Below, one piece after another: positions 8,103 through 16,757 of a stretch of DNA of 64,000 bases. The notes under the pieces were generated by a model. That model saw only the letters and a program-made list of their open reading frames with translations, was not told the origin of the DNA and searched no databases. The stretch's first letter is position 1. Each line of letters opens with the position of its first letter. The position numbers and the translations under genes are program-made. Where the stretch lies: contig CAUJIO010000078.1 of NCBI GenBank assembly GCA_963205315.1, forward strand, positions 1 to 64,000, given 5' to 3'. The DNA comes from Pseudomonadota bacterium. GTDB lineage: Bacteria > Pseudomonadota > Alphaproteobacteria > Rhizobiales > Aestuariivirgaceae.

Positions 8103-9347
8103 TCATGAACTCCTCCCATTTGAGGGTATCGAGGCCGGGTCCAGGGTTCGCAGGAAAGCCTCGATGTCGTCGAGCTGATCTTCGGACAGGCCAAGTGCTT
8201 TCAATTCGGAATGCCCGAACGGAGCTGCCGGGGCCTTGTTGTAGTGAACGAGCAGCTCCCGAAGGGTCGCGAACTGGCCGGCGTGCATATAGGGTGCCCG
8301 CTGGGCAACACCGCGCAACGAAGGGGAACGAAATGCTCCTTCCAGATTCGGGCTGGAAGCCGTGATGAACCTGAGTTCCGAACAGTCTGTCGACTTGGCG
8401 TCACTGAAAGGTCCGAGGCAATTGAACGGGTCTGCCGCGACTTCCGCCAATGACGCCGCCCGTCCCCTGTCGCGTGCGGGATCGAACCCCGGCAGGCCAA
8501 TGTTGTGGAACGCATTGTCAGTGAACAAAGGACCATTGTGACATGTGACACAATTGCCCTTGCCCAAGAACAGTTTAAGGCCATTGCGCTCGCTTTCGGA
8601 CAGCAGGTTGTCAGCTCGCTTCTGGTCGCCCGCTGCCAATGCCGAAGCAAAACCGTCGAAGCGCGTGAGCTCCGGCTTGATGGTGCGTTCATAAGCTGCA
8701 ATGGCCTTGCCCAGATTGGCATAGGTGCGATTGATGTCGTTCTGCTGAACTGGCGTCATCGTGTTCCAGGCCGCATCGAGGCCGTTGGCGCCACCAGGCA
8801 TGGCATGACCGGGCAGCCCCTCGACACTCGGCAAGGGACTGAAGATCGATGTGTATTCCGGGGCATAGGCGGTGGAGACCAGGCGAACGGCCATCATACG
8901 ATCAGCGCCATGCTCGGCGGGGTCCTCTATCGGTCCGAGGGCTTGCGACCATTGGCTGTCCTTGCGACCATCCCAGAAGAGGAAAGGGACAAAGGCCGAA
9001 CCGGCGATGGGCATGGTCCGGCGGTTGCCCTTTGCGACGCCTTGCACCACCGGCCGACCATCCTGAAACTGCCGGTCGGGCTGATGACAGAAGGCACATG
9101 ACACCTTGCCATTGGCACTGAGGCGCGTGTCGAAGAACAACTTCTTGCCAAGATCCGCCGCCACCGGATCGTCAGAGACGCGATTGGACAGATCAGGTTG
9201 AAGCGGCGGCAGGTTGGCAAGCGAGAGTGACTGGATATGCTGGAGCTCAACTGTCGACCAGCTGGGCTGAAACATGGCGGCACTAACCCCCAGCACCAGG
9301 GGCACGGCGGCAAGTGCAGCGAGTGCGATCAAGAGTTGCTGACGCAT
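8103..9347 (-). CDS. Periplasmic diheme cytochrome c peroxidase (MauG/CcpA/MbnH-like)
   Basis: The 414-residue protein has an N-terminal hydrophobic signal (LLIALAALAAVPLVLGVSAA) and two heme-binding CxxCH motifs, CAFCH near residue 84 and CVTCH near 266. Family motifs are conserved: LGKKLFFDTRLS, WDGRKDSQWSQALGPI, and a C-terminal RSPSLRGVAQRAPYMHAGQF. Such enzymes reduce peroxide or oxidise protein side chains in the periplasm. The upstream YtkA-like gene ends 2 bases before its start, so the two are co-translated neighbours. This arrangement recalls MbnH-type peroxidases that travel with a small partner protein; that analogy is inference. Confidence 0.85.
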   Translation of the reverse strand: MRQQLLIALAALAAVPLVLGVSAAMFQPSWSTVELQHIQSLSLANLPPLQPDLSNRVSDDPVAADLGKKLFFDTRLSANGKVSCAFCHQPDRQFQDGRPVVQGVAKGNRRTMPIAGSAFVPFLFWDGRKDSQWSQALGPIEDPAEHGADRMMAVRLVSTAYAPEYTSIFSPLPSVEGLPGHAMPGGANGLDAAWNTMTPVQQNDINRTYANLGKAIAAYERTIKPELTRFDGFASALAAGDQKRADNLLSESERNGLKLFLGKGNCVTCHNGPLFTDNAFHNIGLPGFDPARDRGRAASLAEVAADPFNCLGPFSDAKSTDCSELRFITASSPNLEGAFRSPSLRGVAQRAPYMHAGQFATLRELLVHYNKAPAAPFGHSELKALGLSEDQLDDIEAFLRTLDPASIPSNGRSS

Positions 9348-9349
9348 GA

Positions 9350-9799
9350 TCAGAGCACCAGATTGAAAGTCGCGCTGTCGGGCCCCTCAGCACCGGCGAT
9401 TGAGAGGGTCAGTGTCCACCATCCGGCCATGCTGAATTTCACACCCTCGATCAAATGCTCGCCATTCCCGAGATTGGTCGTGACCGCGGGCTTGGTCGGA
9501 AGCCCATGTCCGTGCTGCGGCATGCCACCGTCGAGGGTGATGGTTACATCATCGGCCGGCTTTCCATCGGGTGTCGTCACCTTCACCTTCCAGGTTTGAA
9601 TGGTGCCTACAGGAATGGGAGACACGTCAGCGGACAACGACGCAACATAGAGTCCATGTTCGGTCGCCTTGCTGAGAGAAAGGTCGAGGTTCTCGGGAGG
9701 CGGCTCCATCATCCGGAGTGTGAATGCAGCACCGGCAACCGTGAGAACAGCGAGCGGCGCAAGCCATAGGATATGGCGACGAGAGAACCTGGTCGGCAT
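9350..9799 (-). CDS. YtkA/FixH-like membrane-anchored periplasmic protein
   Basis: The 149-residue protein starts MPTRFSRRHILWLAPLAVLT, a single membrane anchor or uncleaved signal. An immunoglobulin-like periplasmic domain follows, with WKVKVTTPDGKPADDVTITL and GGMPQHGHGLPTKP, the latter typical of YtkA-like domains. It ends WTLTLSIAGAEGPDSATFNL. It is encoded 2 bases upstream of the diheme peroxidase and may deliver copper or serve as its partner. Its first codons and upstream region are duplicated at 16541-16683. Confidence 0.7.
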   Translation of the reverse strand: MPTRFSRRHILWLAPLAVLTVAGAAFTLRMMEPPPENLDLSLSKATEHGLYVASLSADVSPIPVGTIQTWKVKVTTPDGKPADDVTITLDGGMPQHGHGLPTKPAVTTNLGNGEHLIEGVKFSMAGWWTLTLSIAGAEGPDSATFNLVL

Positions 9800-9905
9800 G
9801 ATGCAATGTCCCTTGAGTTTGCAATGTGTGCACGCTCAATAGGCCAGCTGGTGGAAGTGGACTTGAATGAAAGGGCTAAGCTGTCATCTGAAGTGATGCA
9901 GCAGG
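9765..9905 (-). repeat. Duplicated araC-ytkA junction, intact copy
   Basis: This segment holds the first codons of the YtkA-like gene, the 76-base gap and the last codons of the AraC gene. It matches 16541-16683 at roughly four positions in five by eye, including the shared GTGGACTTGAA block and GGGCTAAGCTGTCAT. The gap presumably carries the promoter for the peroxidase operon. Confidence 0.7.
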
Positions 9906-10661
9906 ATCTTCCTGTCGCATCGAACTGGGAGCAATTCCATACATCCGGCGCGCCGTGCGACTCAGATGCGCGGAGTCCGCAAAGTTCGTTGCGTGTGCCA
10001 CCTCGGTCCAAGGCATTCCAGAGAAACCGAGTTCCAGGGCTCGGTTCAATCTTGTCCAGAGCAGATGTGAGCGAAAAGCAATGCCCGTCTCTGCCACAAA
10101 GAGGTGCCTGAACCGGCCCGGCGAAAGACCGACATGGCGAGCGACATCCTCCAGCGTCAGTGGATCTGCAAGCCTCGTGGCCATGAAGGCGGTTGCTTGT
10201 GAGATGCGCGGATCGATTGCCGCTACCGGCAGATGCCCGGAAAGCGCAAACAAGGTTTCAAGGGCAAGATGTTCCAGTTCCTCTTCCGATGCCTGATTGT
10301 TATAGGCTGAGCGCAAAGCCGAACCATGCGGCTCAATATCCGCAGTTGCCATGCCCATAATCGAATTCATTTCGAACCGGGCCGATATGCCGCGACCTAT
10401 TGCCGACTCCGGGTCACAGAAGAGATGCGCAATAGTCTTGCCTGGAGCCTGAAAGATATGTGGAAAGTCAGGTGGAATGATTGCCGCTCCGAACGAGACC
10501 CAAGTGGCGTTGTCATCCGTCCGGAATTGCACGTGGTCAGATAGGCCAATGCTGACCTGAATCGCATGATGGGCGTGCAGCTCCGCGGGCATGTAAGCTT
10601 GCCCTATCCACAGGCTGCCGCCTGACCAGAAGATGATCCTGCCAATCCCCGCAATCTGCAT
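9876..10661 (-). CDS. AraC-family transcriptional regulator
   Basis: The 261-residue regulator has a cupin-like sensing N-terminus and a C-terminal double helix-turn-helix. The helices are DPLTLEDVARHVGLSPGRFR and WTEVAHATNFADSAHLSRTA, followed by RRMYGIAPSSMR. The ATG at 10661 is preferred to a TTG at 10691. A TATACT box lies only about 5-10 bases before that ATG, so the message could be nearly leaderless. It is encoded just upstream of the YtkA-like/peroxidase/MFS genes on the same strand and is their likely regulator, though this is inferred only from position. Confidence 0.8.
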   Translation of the reverse strand: MQIAGIGRIIFWSGGSLWIGQAYMPAELHAHHAIQVSIGLSDHVQFRTDDNATWVSFGAAIIPPDFPHIFQAPGKTIAHLFCDPESAIGRGISARFEMNSIMGMATADIEPHGSALRSAYNNQASEEELEHLALETLFALSGHLPVAAIDPRISQATAFMATRLADPLTLEDVARHVGLSPGRFRHLFVAETGIAFRSHLLWTRLNRALELGFSGMPWTEVAHATNFADSAHLSRTARRMYGIAPSSMRQEDPAASLQMTA

Positions 10662-10871
10662 TTTTTCAGTATACCACAGCCCGGCCTGCAAGGGGAATGA
10701 ACCGGCCTCGCCATTCTACCGCAGATGTCCTTTCTTCTGAAAATGACCCTCACGGCCGTCGACGGCCTGCGACCGCATGCTGGTAGCCCCTTCGTTCAAT
10801 CGCGCGTCCTCAGTTGGCTCTAGGCACCGGCCACGCAACCAGCAATCAGACACGTATCCTAGAACAGAAGG

Positions 10872-11324
10872 ATGACTGCGATGGAATATATAGTGGGGAT
10901 TTCGCTTGCACTTGGCGTGGCGGTCTTCGGTACTCTGTCCAGATTTGACAGGGATCGAGCATTCTATCCTACTATGGCAATTGTTATTGCCTCCTACTAC
11001 GAGTTGTTCTCAGTCATGGGCGGATCGCCCCATGCTCTGGGACTTGAATCCGTGGCATTCCTCGGGTTCGTGGCTATGGCCGTTTTTGGCTACAAAACGA
11101 ATCTCTGGATGGCTGTGCTGGCAATAGCGGGTCACGGTGTTTTTGATATTGTGCATCCTCATATCGTAAGCAATCCCGGCGTACCTGCGTGGTGGCCGAT
11201 GTTCTGCATGACTTATGATGTTACTGCCGGACTGTACTTGGCCTATCTGCTGGCGTCCTCGAAAGTCCAAGCCAGGCAACCGGCCCAACAGACCTTCCCA
11301 GTCTTGACGCCTGACGCACCCTGA
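10872..11324 (+). CDS. Small integral membrane protein, unknown function
   Basis: The 150-residue protein has four or five predicted membrane helices (IVGISLALGVAVFGTL, TMAIVIASYYELFSV, VAFLGFVAMAVFGY, WMAVLAIAGHGVFDIV, VTAGLYLAYLLA). HGVFDIVHPH and PAWWPMFCMTYDV are conserved-looking polar spots. AGAAGGA lies 3 bases before the ATG. It ends 28 bases before the alcohol dehydrogenase-like gene, so the two are probably co-transcribed. I do not recognise a named family. Confidence 0.7.
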   Translation: MTAMEYIVGISLALGVAVFGTLSRFDRDRAFYPTMAIVIASYYELFSVMGGSPHALGLESVAFLGFVAMAVFGYKTNLWMAVLAIAGHGVFDIVHPHIVSNPGVPAWWPMFCMTYDVTAGLYLAYLLASSKVQARQPAQQTFPVLTPDAP

Positions 11325-11352
11325 GTGGCTTGTCTTGCGGAAGGAGAAAAGA

Positions 11353-12333
11353 ATGAAAGCGCTCACCTATCGCGAGTACGGCGGACCTGACGTCGTCACC
11401 TTAACCGAGGTTCCAAAACCCGTCCCAGGTCCGAATGCCGTTCTGGTTCGCATCATGGCGACAACTGTATCCTCGGGTGACTGGCGGGCGCGGAGCCTGA
11501 ACATGCCGGTCGGCTTTGGGCTACTCGGCCGCCTGGTGTTTGGTCTCACCGGACCTCGGCAGCCCATTCTAGGGACGGAGCTCACGGGAATTGTCAATGC
11601 GGTAGGTTCCAAGGTGACACGGTTCAAGCCAGGTGACGAAGTTGTTGCCTTTCCTGGCCGCCGTTTCGGCAGCCATGCCGAGTTTCGGACGATGCCGGAA
11701 GACGGCATGGTCGCACACAAGCCTCACAATCTGACCTTCGAAGAGGCCGCATCGCTCTCCTTTGGAAGCACCACCGCGCTCCCGTTCTTGCGTGACAAGG
11801 CGAAGGTCAAACGCGGCGACCAGCTCCTGGTCGTTGGTGCGTCAGGTGCCGTAGGCACTGCAGCAGTTCAGATCGCCAAACATTTTGGCGCTGAGGTGAC
11901 GGCCGTCACCAGCACCGGCAACGTTGACCTCGTCCGATCAATCGGCGCGGACAAGGTTATCGACTATACGCAGGCTGATTTCGCAGACACGGGCGGGACC
12001 TGGGACATCATCCTCGATACTACGGGAACTGCACCGTTCAGGCGGTGCGCGAAGTCGCTCAATCCTGGGGGGCGTCTCGTCATTGTGAACGGGACGTTCG
12101 CACAAGCGCTTGGTATCGGCAGGCCGTCAAAGGCGAGCGGCAAGCAGGTTATCACGGGGACCGCTCCGGCCAACCCTGAAGACCTGCGCTATATCATGAA
12201 GTTGGCTTCCAGCGGCGAACTGAAGTCCGTGATTGATCGTATCTACCGAATTGAGGATGCTGTTGGGGCCCATGCCTATGTGGATACCGGCCGCAAACGC
12301 GGCAGTGTTGTGCTGAGGGTGACAACCAACTAG
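11353..12333 (+). CDS. NAD(P)-dependent zinc-free alcohol dehydrogenase / quinone oxidoreductase (MDR family)
   Basis: The 326-residue protein starts MKALTYREYGGPDVVTLTEV and has an N-terminal GroES-like domain (GTELTGIVNAVGSKVTRFKPGDEV). The NADPH-binding Rossmann fold is at about 150-175 (LLVVGASGAVGTAAVQIAKH), followed by SIGADKVIDYT. There is no CGICGTD zinc site or cysteine-rich lobe, which points to the quinone oxidoreductase branch. The ATG at 11353 has AAGGAG 7-12 bases before it and is preferred to the TTG at 11335. Confidence 0.85.
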   Translation: MKALTYREYGGPDVVTLTEVPKPVPGPNAVLVRIMATTVSSGDWRARSLNMPVGFGLLGRLVFGLTGPRQPILGTELTGIVNAVGSKVTRFKPGDEVVAFPGRRFGSHAEFRTMPEDGMVAHKPHNLTFEEAASLSFGSTTALPFLRDKAKVKRGDQLLVVGASGAVGTAAVQIAKHFGAEVTAVTSTGNVDLVRSIGADKVIDYTQADFADTGGTWDIILDTTGTAPFRRCAKSLNPGGRLVIVNGTFAQALGIGRPSKASGKQVITGTAPANPEDLRYIMKLASSGELKSVIDRIYRIEDAVGAHAYVDTGRKRGSVVLRVTTN

Positions 12334-12479
12334 CTCGGGATCATGACTGCGCGAGACAAGACAAGTATGTCTCTATTGGAAGCTTGCCTCGGCCGTATAG
12401 ACGGGGTGTCGAGCAAGGCAGGACCTTGCAACGCAGTATACGCTGCACAGCCGAATTTTATTGTTCCCAGGAGTTTAAA

Positions 12480-13115
12480 CTATGAATGTTGCAGGCTTTG
12501 CACGAGGAGCTTTAACTGGCTGATCTCGGCCTCAAGCTCGGCAATGCGCGTGTCACGTCCGGCGAGGGCAGCGGCAACGTCAGCGGCTTCGAAGCGCTGG
12601 GGAATATGCTGCGGGCAATTGGCGTCCCAGGCTGAAACGGTGAACAGCACCACCTGTTCGGGCCTGGCCTTGTAGTCCTCCGGCATCAATTGGCCGAGCA
12701 GAGCCTCATCACCTTCGATCACGCGCGCGGTGCCCCAGATCTTGATCCGACGGCGATGCGCATAGTCGATCAGGAACAGGAAAGCCTTCGGGTTGTCGAG
12801 CAGGTTTCCGGACGTGATGTACTGCCGGTTGCCGGCATAGTCGACAAAGGCGATGGTGCGCTCGTCCAGCACCCGCAGGAAGCCAGGTGGCCCTCCACGG
12901 TGCTGGATATAGGGCTGGTCCTCTGCATTGGCTGTTGCGAGGAATACGCTGGTCTGCGTCGCGACGAAGGCGGCGAGATCTGGCGTGATGGCGGTGTCCC
13001 AGGAGCCATCCTGTTCCATCCGCGCATAACCCCGGCGCGAACCCTTCCTGGCCTGCAGGGCCTTCACCGTATCGGTGAAGGCGATATCGCTCGCGTAAGA
13101 TGTCGCGCTGTCCAT
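12480..13115 (-). CDS. Pyridoxamine 5'-phosphate oxidase-family FMN-binding protein
   Basis: The protein is about 211 residues. SVFLATANAEDQPYIQHRGG, FVDYAGNRQYITSGNLLDNP and FLIDYAHRRRIKIWGTARV are the split-barrel FMN-binding motifs of the family. The C-terminal 35 residues form a short coiled coil (DTRIAELEAEISQLKLLVQ). I place the start at 13115, 11 bases after the preceding gene's stop; an overlapping ATG at 13160 is possible. It is the last of three minus-strand genes (AhpD-like, DUF1348, this one) that look like a stress or detoxification operon. Confidence 0.8.
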   Translation of the reverse strand: MDSATSYASDIAFTDTVKALQARKGSRRGYARMEQDGSWDTAITPDLAAFVATQTSVFLATANAEDQPYIQHRGGPPGFLRVLDERTIAFVDYAGNRQYITSGNLLDNPKAFLFLIDYAHRRRIKIWGTARVIEGDEALLGQLMPEDYKARPEQVVLFTVSAWDANCPQHIPQRFEAADVAAALAGRDTRIAELEAEISQLKLLVQSLQHS

Positions 13116-13125
13116 GGCATCTTTC

Positions 13126-13599
13126 TCAAAGTCCGTGGGCCGACAGACCGGGGTGATCATCTGGGCGACGGCCCTGCGGCCAGCGGAACTTGCGGTCCTC
13201 CTCGCGGATCGGCAGGTCGTTGATGCTGGCGAAGCGCGCCTGCATCAGGCCGTGGGCATCGAATTCCCAGTTCTCGTTACCGTAGCTTCTGAACCATTGG
13301 CCGCTGTCGTCGTGCCATTCATATGCAAAGCGCACAGCGATGCGGTTACCGTCGAAGGCCCACACTTCCTTAATCAGTCGGTAGTCGAGTTCGCGCGTCC
13401 ATTTGCGCGTGAGGAACTGCTGGATCGCGTCCCGGCCTTCGATGAATTCCGAGCGGTTGCGCCAGCGCGAGCCTGGCGTATAGGCCAGAGCCACGCGAGC
13501 CGGGTCGCGGCTGTTCCAGGCATCCTCGGCCATGCGCGCCTTCTGGGCTGCGGTCTCGACATTGAAAGGCGGCAATGGCGGGCGGTCTGTGGAGGTCAT
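13126..13599 (-). CDS. DUF1348 / SnoaL-like NTF2-fold protein
   Basis: The 157-residue protein starts [20 protein letters not shown]. Its family-typical motifs are [56 protein letters not shown] and [15 protein letters not shown], which match the DUF1348 family of small NTF2-like proteins. Function is not established. The start at 13599 is taken because AAGG lies upstream and the family begins here; the frame stays open to 13650. Confidence 0.85.
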   Translation of the reverse strand: MTSTDRPPLPPFNVETAAQKARMAEDAWNSRDPARVALAYTPGSRWRNRSEFIEGRDAIQQFLTRKWTRELDYRLIKEVWAFDGNRIAVRFAYEWHDDSGQWFRSYGNENWEFDAHGLMQARFASINDLPIREEDRKFRWPQGRRPDDHPGLSAHGL

Positions 13600-13683
13600 A
13601 ATCCGAAACCTTGTTGAATAGGGGGAGAATTGTACGACACGGCTCCGCATCCGGGAACGCGGAGCCGTTTTGAGGTTGCGTGT

Positions 13684-14238
13684 TCAGGCGGCGTTGGCCG
13701 TTGCCTCCACCACCGGGAAGTCGATCGCGGTCTTGCCCACTTCGTTGATGTAGTTCGTCCAGGTGTTGAGGGCCACGTGCTGCATGATCTCGATCACCTG
13801 GGCATCGTCATAGCCGGCCATCTTGACGGCGCGGACATCCTCGTCGCCGACGTGGCCACGGGCCGTCGCGACCTTGGCTGCGAAGCGCACGGCGGCGGCG
13901 GCCTTCGGATCATTCGAAGTTCCGGCGCGGTTGGCCGCAATCTCGGCATCGTCGAGCTTGGCGGCGTTCTTGCCGAGATAAGTATGGGCCGAGAGGCAAT
14001 AGCTGCAGCCGTTGATCTGGGCCACCGCAAGCGCAATCCGCTCGCGGGTCGCCGGTGGCAGCTTGCCCTTGGCGAGCGCGCCGGACATTCCAAGGTAACC
14101 TTCGAGTGCAGCGGGGCTGTTCGAGACCAGACGAAACAAATTCGGCACGACGCCCAACTGCTTCTTGACGGCGGTGAGCAGGGACCGGGAGGCCTCGGGA
14201 GCGTCTTCGATGGTGGCGGGGGTCGGGAGGCGTGACAT
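13684..14238 (-). CDS. AhpD/carboxymuconolactone decarboxylase-family peroxidase-like protein
   Basis: The 184-residue protein carries the CxxC redox pair in GCSYCLSAH near the middle, with the histidine a few residues later, as in alkylhydroperoxidase AhpD. LGVVPNLFRLVSNSPAALEGY and NEVGKTAIDFPVVE are typical of the uncharacterised peroxidase-related branch. It should be cytoplasmic and act against organic peroxides. It is the first gene of the three-gene minus operon and diverges from a LysR regulator across 107 bases. Confidence 0.85.
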   Translation of the reverse strand: MSRLPTPATIEDAPEASRSLLTAVKKQLGVVPNLFRLVSNSPAALEGYLGMSGALAKGKLPPATRERIALAVAQINGCSYCLSAHTYLGKNAAKLDDAEIAANRAGTSNDPKAAAAVRFAAKVATARGHVGDEDVRAVKMAGYDDAQVIEIMQHVALNTWTNYINEVGKTAIDFPVVEATANAA

Positions 14239-14345
14239 AGTTGGATCCTTTCGGTGATCGGGTTGACGACGCCTAGATATTTCTTTCTGCGCTTGAGAGG
14301 GAGACGCTATGATATGAAGTATTCCTTCCATTTTTCGGGAGCCAT
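14239..14345. promoter_or_regulatory. Divergent promoter region between ahpD-like gene and lysR
   Basis: A 107-base gap separates divergent starts, the usual layout for a LysR regulator and its target. It contains the partly symmetric element GAAGTATTCCTTC near 14315-14327, which fits a LysR T-N11-A type site only loosely. No exact promoter boxes are called. Confidence 0.4.
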
Positions 14346-15248
14346 ATGAACCGCCTCGAAGCCATGTCGACCTTTCTGGCCGCGATTGATGCCGGAAGCC
14401 TGTCTGCTGCATCGCGCAAGCTTGACCTGCCGCTGGCCACCGTCAGCCGCAGGGTGTCGGACCTTGAAGCCCACCTACGGACGAAGCTTCTGGTTCGCAC
14501 CAGCCGCCGCCTTGAGCTTACTGATGCCGGCAGATCCTATGCCGCGGCCTGCCGTGATATCCTGGGCTCGATTGAAGAGGCCGAGCGCGCCGCATCGGGC
14601 GAGTACATCGCGCCAGTGGGGCATATTCTCATTACCGCGCCCATCGTCTTCGGCCGCCTGCATGTGCTTCCCGTGGTCGCGGATTTTCTGAAAACCTATC
14701 CCGAGATCAGCGCCCGGCTGATCCTTACCGACCGGCTTGCCGACTTTGTCGAGGATCGCATCGATGTCGCGGTGCGCATCGGCGCTTTGCCGGACAGCAG
14801 CCTGATCGCCAAGCGGATCGGCAGCGTCCGGCGGGTGATCTGTGCCAGCCCCACCTATCTTGAGGCTCATGCCCCGGCACCGCAGCGGCCCCAGGACCTC
14901 GAAGGCCACGAATGCATCACGTTCGAAGGCCTCACGTCGCCTGTGGTCTGGACCTTCCTGCAGTCCAAATCAGAGATTTCAGTCGCGATCACGTCGAGGC
15001 TCGTCGTCAACACCGCAGAAGCGGCCATCGACGCCGCCGTGGCCGGTCTCGGCGTCACGCAGGTGCTGAGCTATCAGGTTGAAGCCGCCCTGCAGGCTGG
15101 CACACTGAAGCTGATCCTCAATGATCTAGAGACTGAACCGTCACCGGTTAATCTCGTCTATTCCGGCCAAGGCCTGCTTCCGCTCAAGACCCGCGCCTTC
15201 ATCGACTTTGCAAAGGAACGTCTCCGGCGCGGACTCAAGGATCTTTAG
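14346..15248 (+). CDS. LysR-family transcriptional regulator
   Basis: The 300-residue protein has the N-terminal winged helix (MNRLEAMSTFLAAIDAGSLS, then LPLATVSRRVSDLEAHLRTK) and a substrate-binding domain. VGHILITAPIVFGRLHVLPV, LADFVEDRIDVAVRIGALPD and VICASPTYLEAHAPAPQRP are typical of the LTTR subgroup that controls oxidoreductases. It diverges from the AhpD-like/DUF1348/PNPOx operon and probably regulates it. This regulatory link rests on position alone. Confidence 0.9.
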   Translation: MNRLEAMSTFLAAIDAGSLSAASRKLDLPLATVSRRVSDLEAHLRTKLLVRTSRRLELTDAGRSYAAACRDILGSIEEAERAASGEYIAPVGHILITAPIVFGRLHVLPVVADFLKTYPEISARLILTDRLADFVEDRIDVAVRIGALPDSSLIAKRIGSVRRVICASPTYLEAHAPAPQRPQDLEGHECITFEGLTSPVVWTFLQSKSEISVAITSRLVVNTAEAAIDAAVAGLGVTQVLSYQVEAALQAGTLKLILNDLETEPSPVNLVYSGQGLLPLKTRAFIDFAKERLRRGLKDL

Positions 15249-15254
15249 AGCACG

Positions 15255-15325
15255 GTCATGTCCATAGTCAGGGAATTTGAGGCTGTTGGCTGCGTGATCG
15301 AAAAAATGATCCGGTGTATCTAGTT
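15255..15325 (-). mobile_element. IS end fragment, similar to the 6185-6250 remnant
   Basis: AATTTGAGGCTGTTGGCTGC and the following TGATCGAAAAAATGATCC match the region outside the transposase stop at 6185-6250 at roughly three of four positions. No transposase codons remain here. It is probably the outer tip of a third copy of the same IS3-like element. Confidence 0.5.
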
Positions 15326-15373
15326 ATATGCTCTCCATTGGCACGCACGAGCAATTCGACTCGGCGTCGACCA

Positions 15374-15541
15374 TCACCTCGGATGATTGGCTATCCATTC
15401 TCGCGCCAGTTTCTGAGCCTCACCAAGGGCTAATTCGCTACCCTCGAAATGAGTCACGAATTCACGCTCGTCCCGTGGCGGACGGTGATCGATCGCCAGC
15501 CCGGACGTGGGATCACGGACGTAGTTCAGGGTGGATCCGTC
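15374..15541 (-). pseudogene. Gene fragment of unrecognised family
   Basis: The minus strand reads GSTLNYVRDPTSGLAIDHRP, then DEREFVTHFEGSELALGEAQ and a terminal WIANHPR before a stop at 15374-15376. It has the look of real coding sequence (helical, charged, conserved-looking), but an in-frame TGA closes the frame at 15542 and no ATG is available. I read it as the 3' end of a broken gene next to an IS scar. The family is not recognised. Confidence 0.35.
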
Positions 15542-15597
15542 TCATGGCAACTCGGACGACAAGAAGGATTGGGTCACTAAGCGCCTAGAATGCCGAT

Positions 15598-16497
15598 TCA
15601 ATCGGTCGATGCCCTTCGAGCGGTTCGGTCAATCGCCTCCCCAACCTCTCGATATAACGCAGGCGGCAAATCATGCCCCATACCGTCGATTAAAATGAGA
15701 TCCGCGTTCGGGATCGAGGCGGCGGTATCCTTACCACAGGCGGGGAGGATGAGCGGATCATCCACCCCGTGGATGACCAGCGTCGGCACGTTGATAGTTG
15801 CCAGACGTGCGCGTCGGTCGCCAGTCACGGCCATTGCGGCGATCTGCCGCCCGGAGCCGCCCGGATCGTAGGCACGACCGACCTCTTCCAAAACGATAAG
15901 GCGATGAGCCTCATCGTCAAATGCATGGCCTGTGCCAGCGATACGGCGCGCGAATGCAAGGCTATGTGTAAGGAATCCGGCCTCGTCCGTGAAGGGATTG
16001 GGCGTGGGGCGCATCATCATCGCCATGATCTCAGGCGCAGCTTGGGGAAGTGTCGGATTGCCGGTGCTCGACATGATCGACGTCAGGGACAGCACCCGCC
16101 GCGGATGCTCGCTCGCCATGATTTGTGCGATCATCCCACCCATTGACCGTCCGACGACATGTGCCCGGGTAATGGCGAGAGCATCGAGCAAGCCAATGGC
16201 ATCCGAGGCCATGTCATGGAGCGTATAGGGAACGTCCGGTCTCTGCCCTGCCATTAGCGCAGAGACCAGTGCACGAAAATCTGGGGGTGTGCATTCGTGG
16301 AAATGGGTTGAGCATCCTGTATCGCGGTTGTCGAAACGGATCACTCGATAGCCCCGCGCTGCCAACGCCTCGCAGAATGGCACTGTCCATCTGATCATCT
16401 GCGTACCCAATCCGGCAATTAGCAGGATCGTCACGTCTTCGTCGTTGCCGAAACTGTCAAAGGCCAGGTCAATTCTATCGGTTTTCAGGATATTCAT
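15598..16497 (-). CDS. Alpha/beta hydrolase
   Basis: The 299-residue protein has a complete catalytic triad: nucleophile elbow GRSMGG near residue 116, acid in VIHGVDDPL and histidine in DGMGHDLP. The oxyanion region ILLIAGLGTQMIRW and FDNRDTGCSTHF are typical of the esterase/haloperoxidase-like branch. It is likely cytoplasmic because no signal is seen. The substrate is unknown. It lies between an IS scar and the duplicated araC-ytkA junction scar, suggesting it was brought in by rearrangement. Confidence 0.85.
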   Translation of the reverse strand: MNILKTDRIDLAFDSFGNDEDVTILLIAGLGTQMIRWTVPFCEALAARGYRVIRFDNRDTGCSTHFHECTPPDFRALVSALMAGQRPDVPYTLHDMASDAIGLLDALAITRAHVVGRSMGGMIAQIMASEHPRRVLSLTSIMSSTGNPTLPQAAPEIMAMMMRPTPNPFTDEAGFLTHSLAFARRIAGTGHAFDDEAHRLIVLEEVGRAYDPGGSGRQIAAMAVTGDRRARLATINVPTLVIHGVDDPLILPACGKDTAASIPNADLILIDGMGHDLPPALYREVGEAIDRTARRASTD

Positions 16498-16540
16498 GGT
16501 CGCACTCCATCCGGCTCATGCCGGGATTTTTGTTGGCTGA

Positions 16541-16683
16541 GCCATAGAATATCGCGGCGAGAGAACCTGGCAGGCATGATGTATGTCCCTTGACTGTGCA
16601 ATGTGTGCGTATTCAATACGCTGGCAGGTCGGAGTGGACTTGAACGAAAGGGCTAAGCTGTCATTTGACATGTATCAGCAGTC
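16541..16683 (-). repeat. Diverged copy of the araC-ytkA junction; neither gene survives
   Basis: On the minus strand the scar ends in ATG-started codons MPARFSRRDILWLS, matching the first codons of the YtkA-like gene (MPTRFSRRHILWLA). Its other end holds QMTA-stop, the last codons of the AraC gene. The region between matches 9800-9875. It appears to be what is left of a second araC-ytkA locus, with both gene bodies lost. Confidence 0.65.
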
Positions 16684-16757
16684 GGCGTCAGGCGGAACTG
16701 GACTGCGAAGTGAAGCTGCAGTAGCCTTCAACGCGACTTCACTACGCGAGACCGGTG

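Noticed and set aside
15328-15588. Plus-strand frame of 86 codons
   Set aside because: The minus strand over the same stretch gives a more convincing gene fragment.
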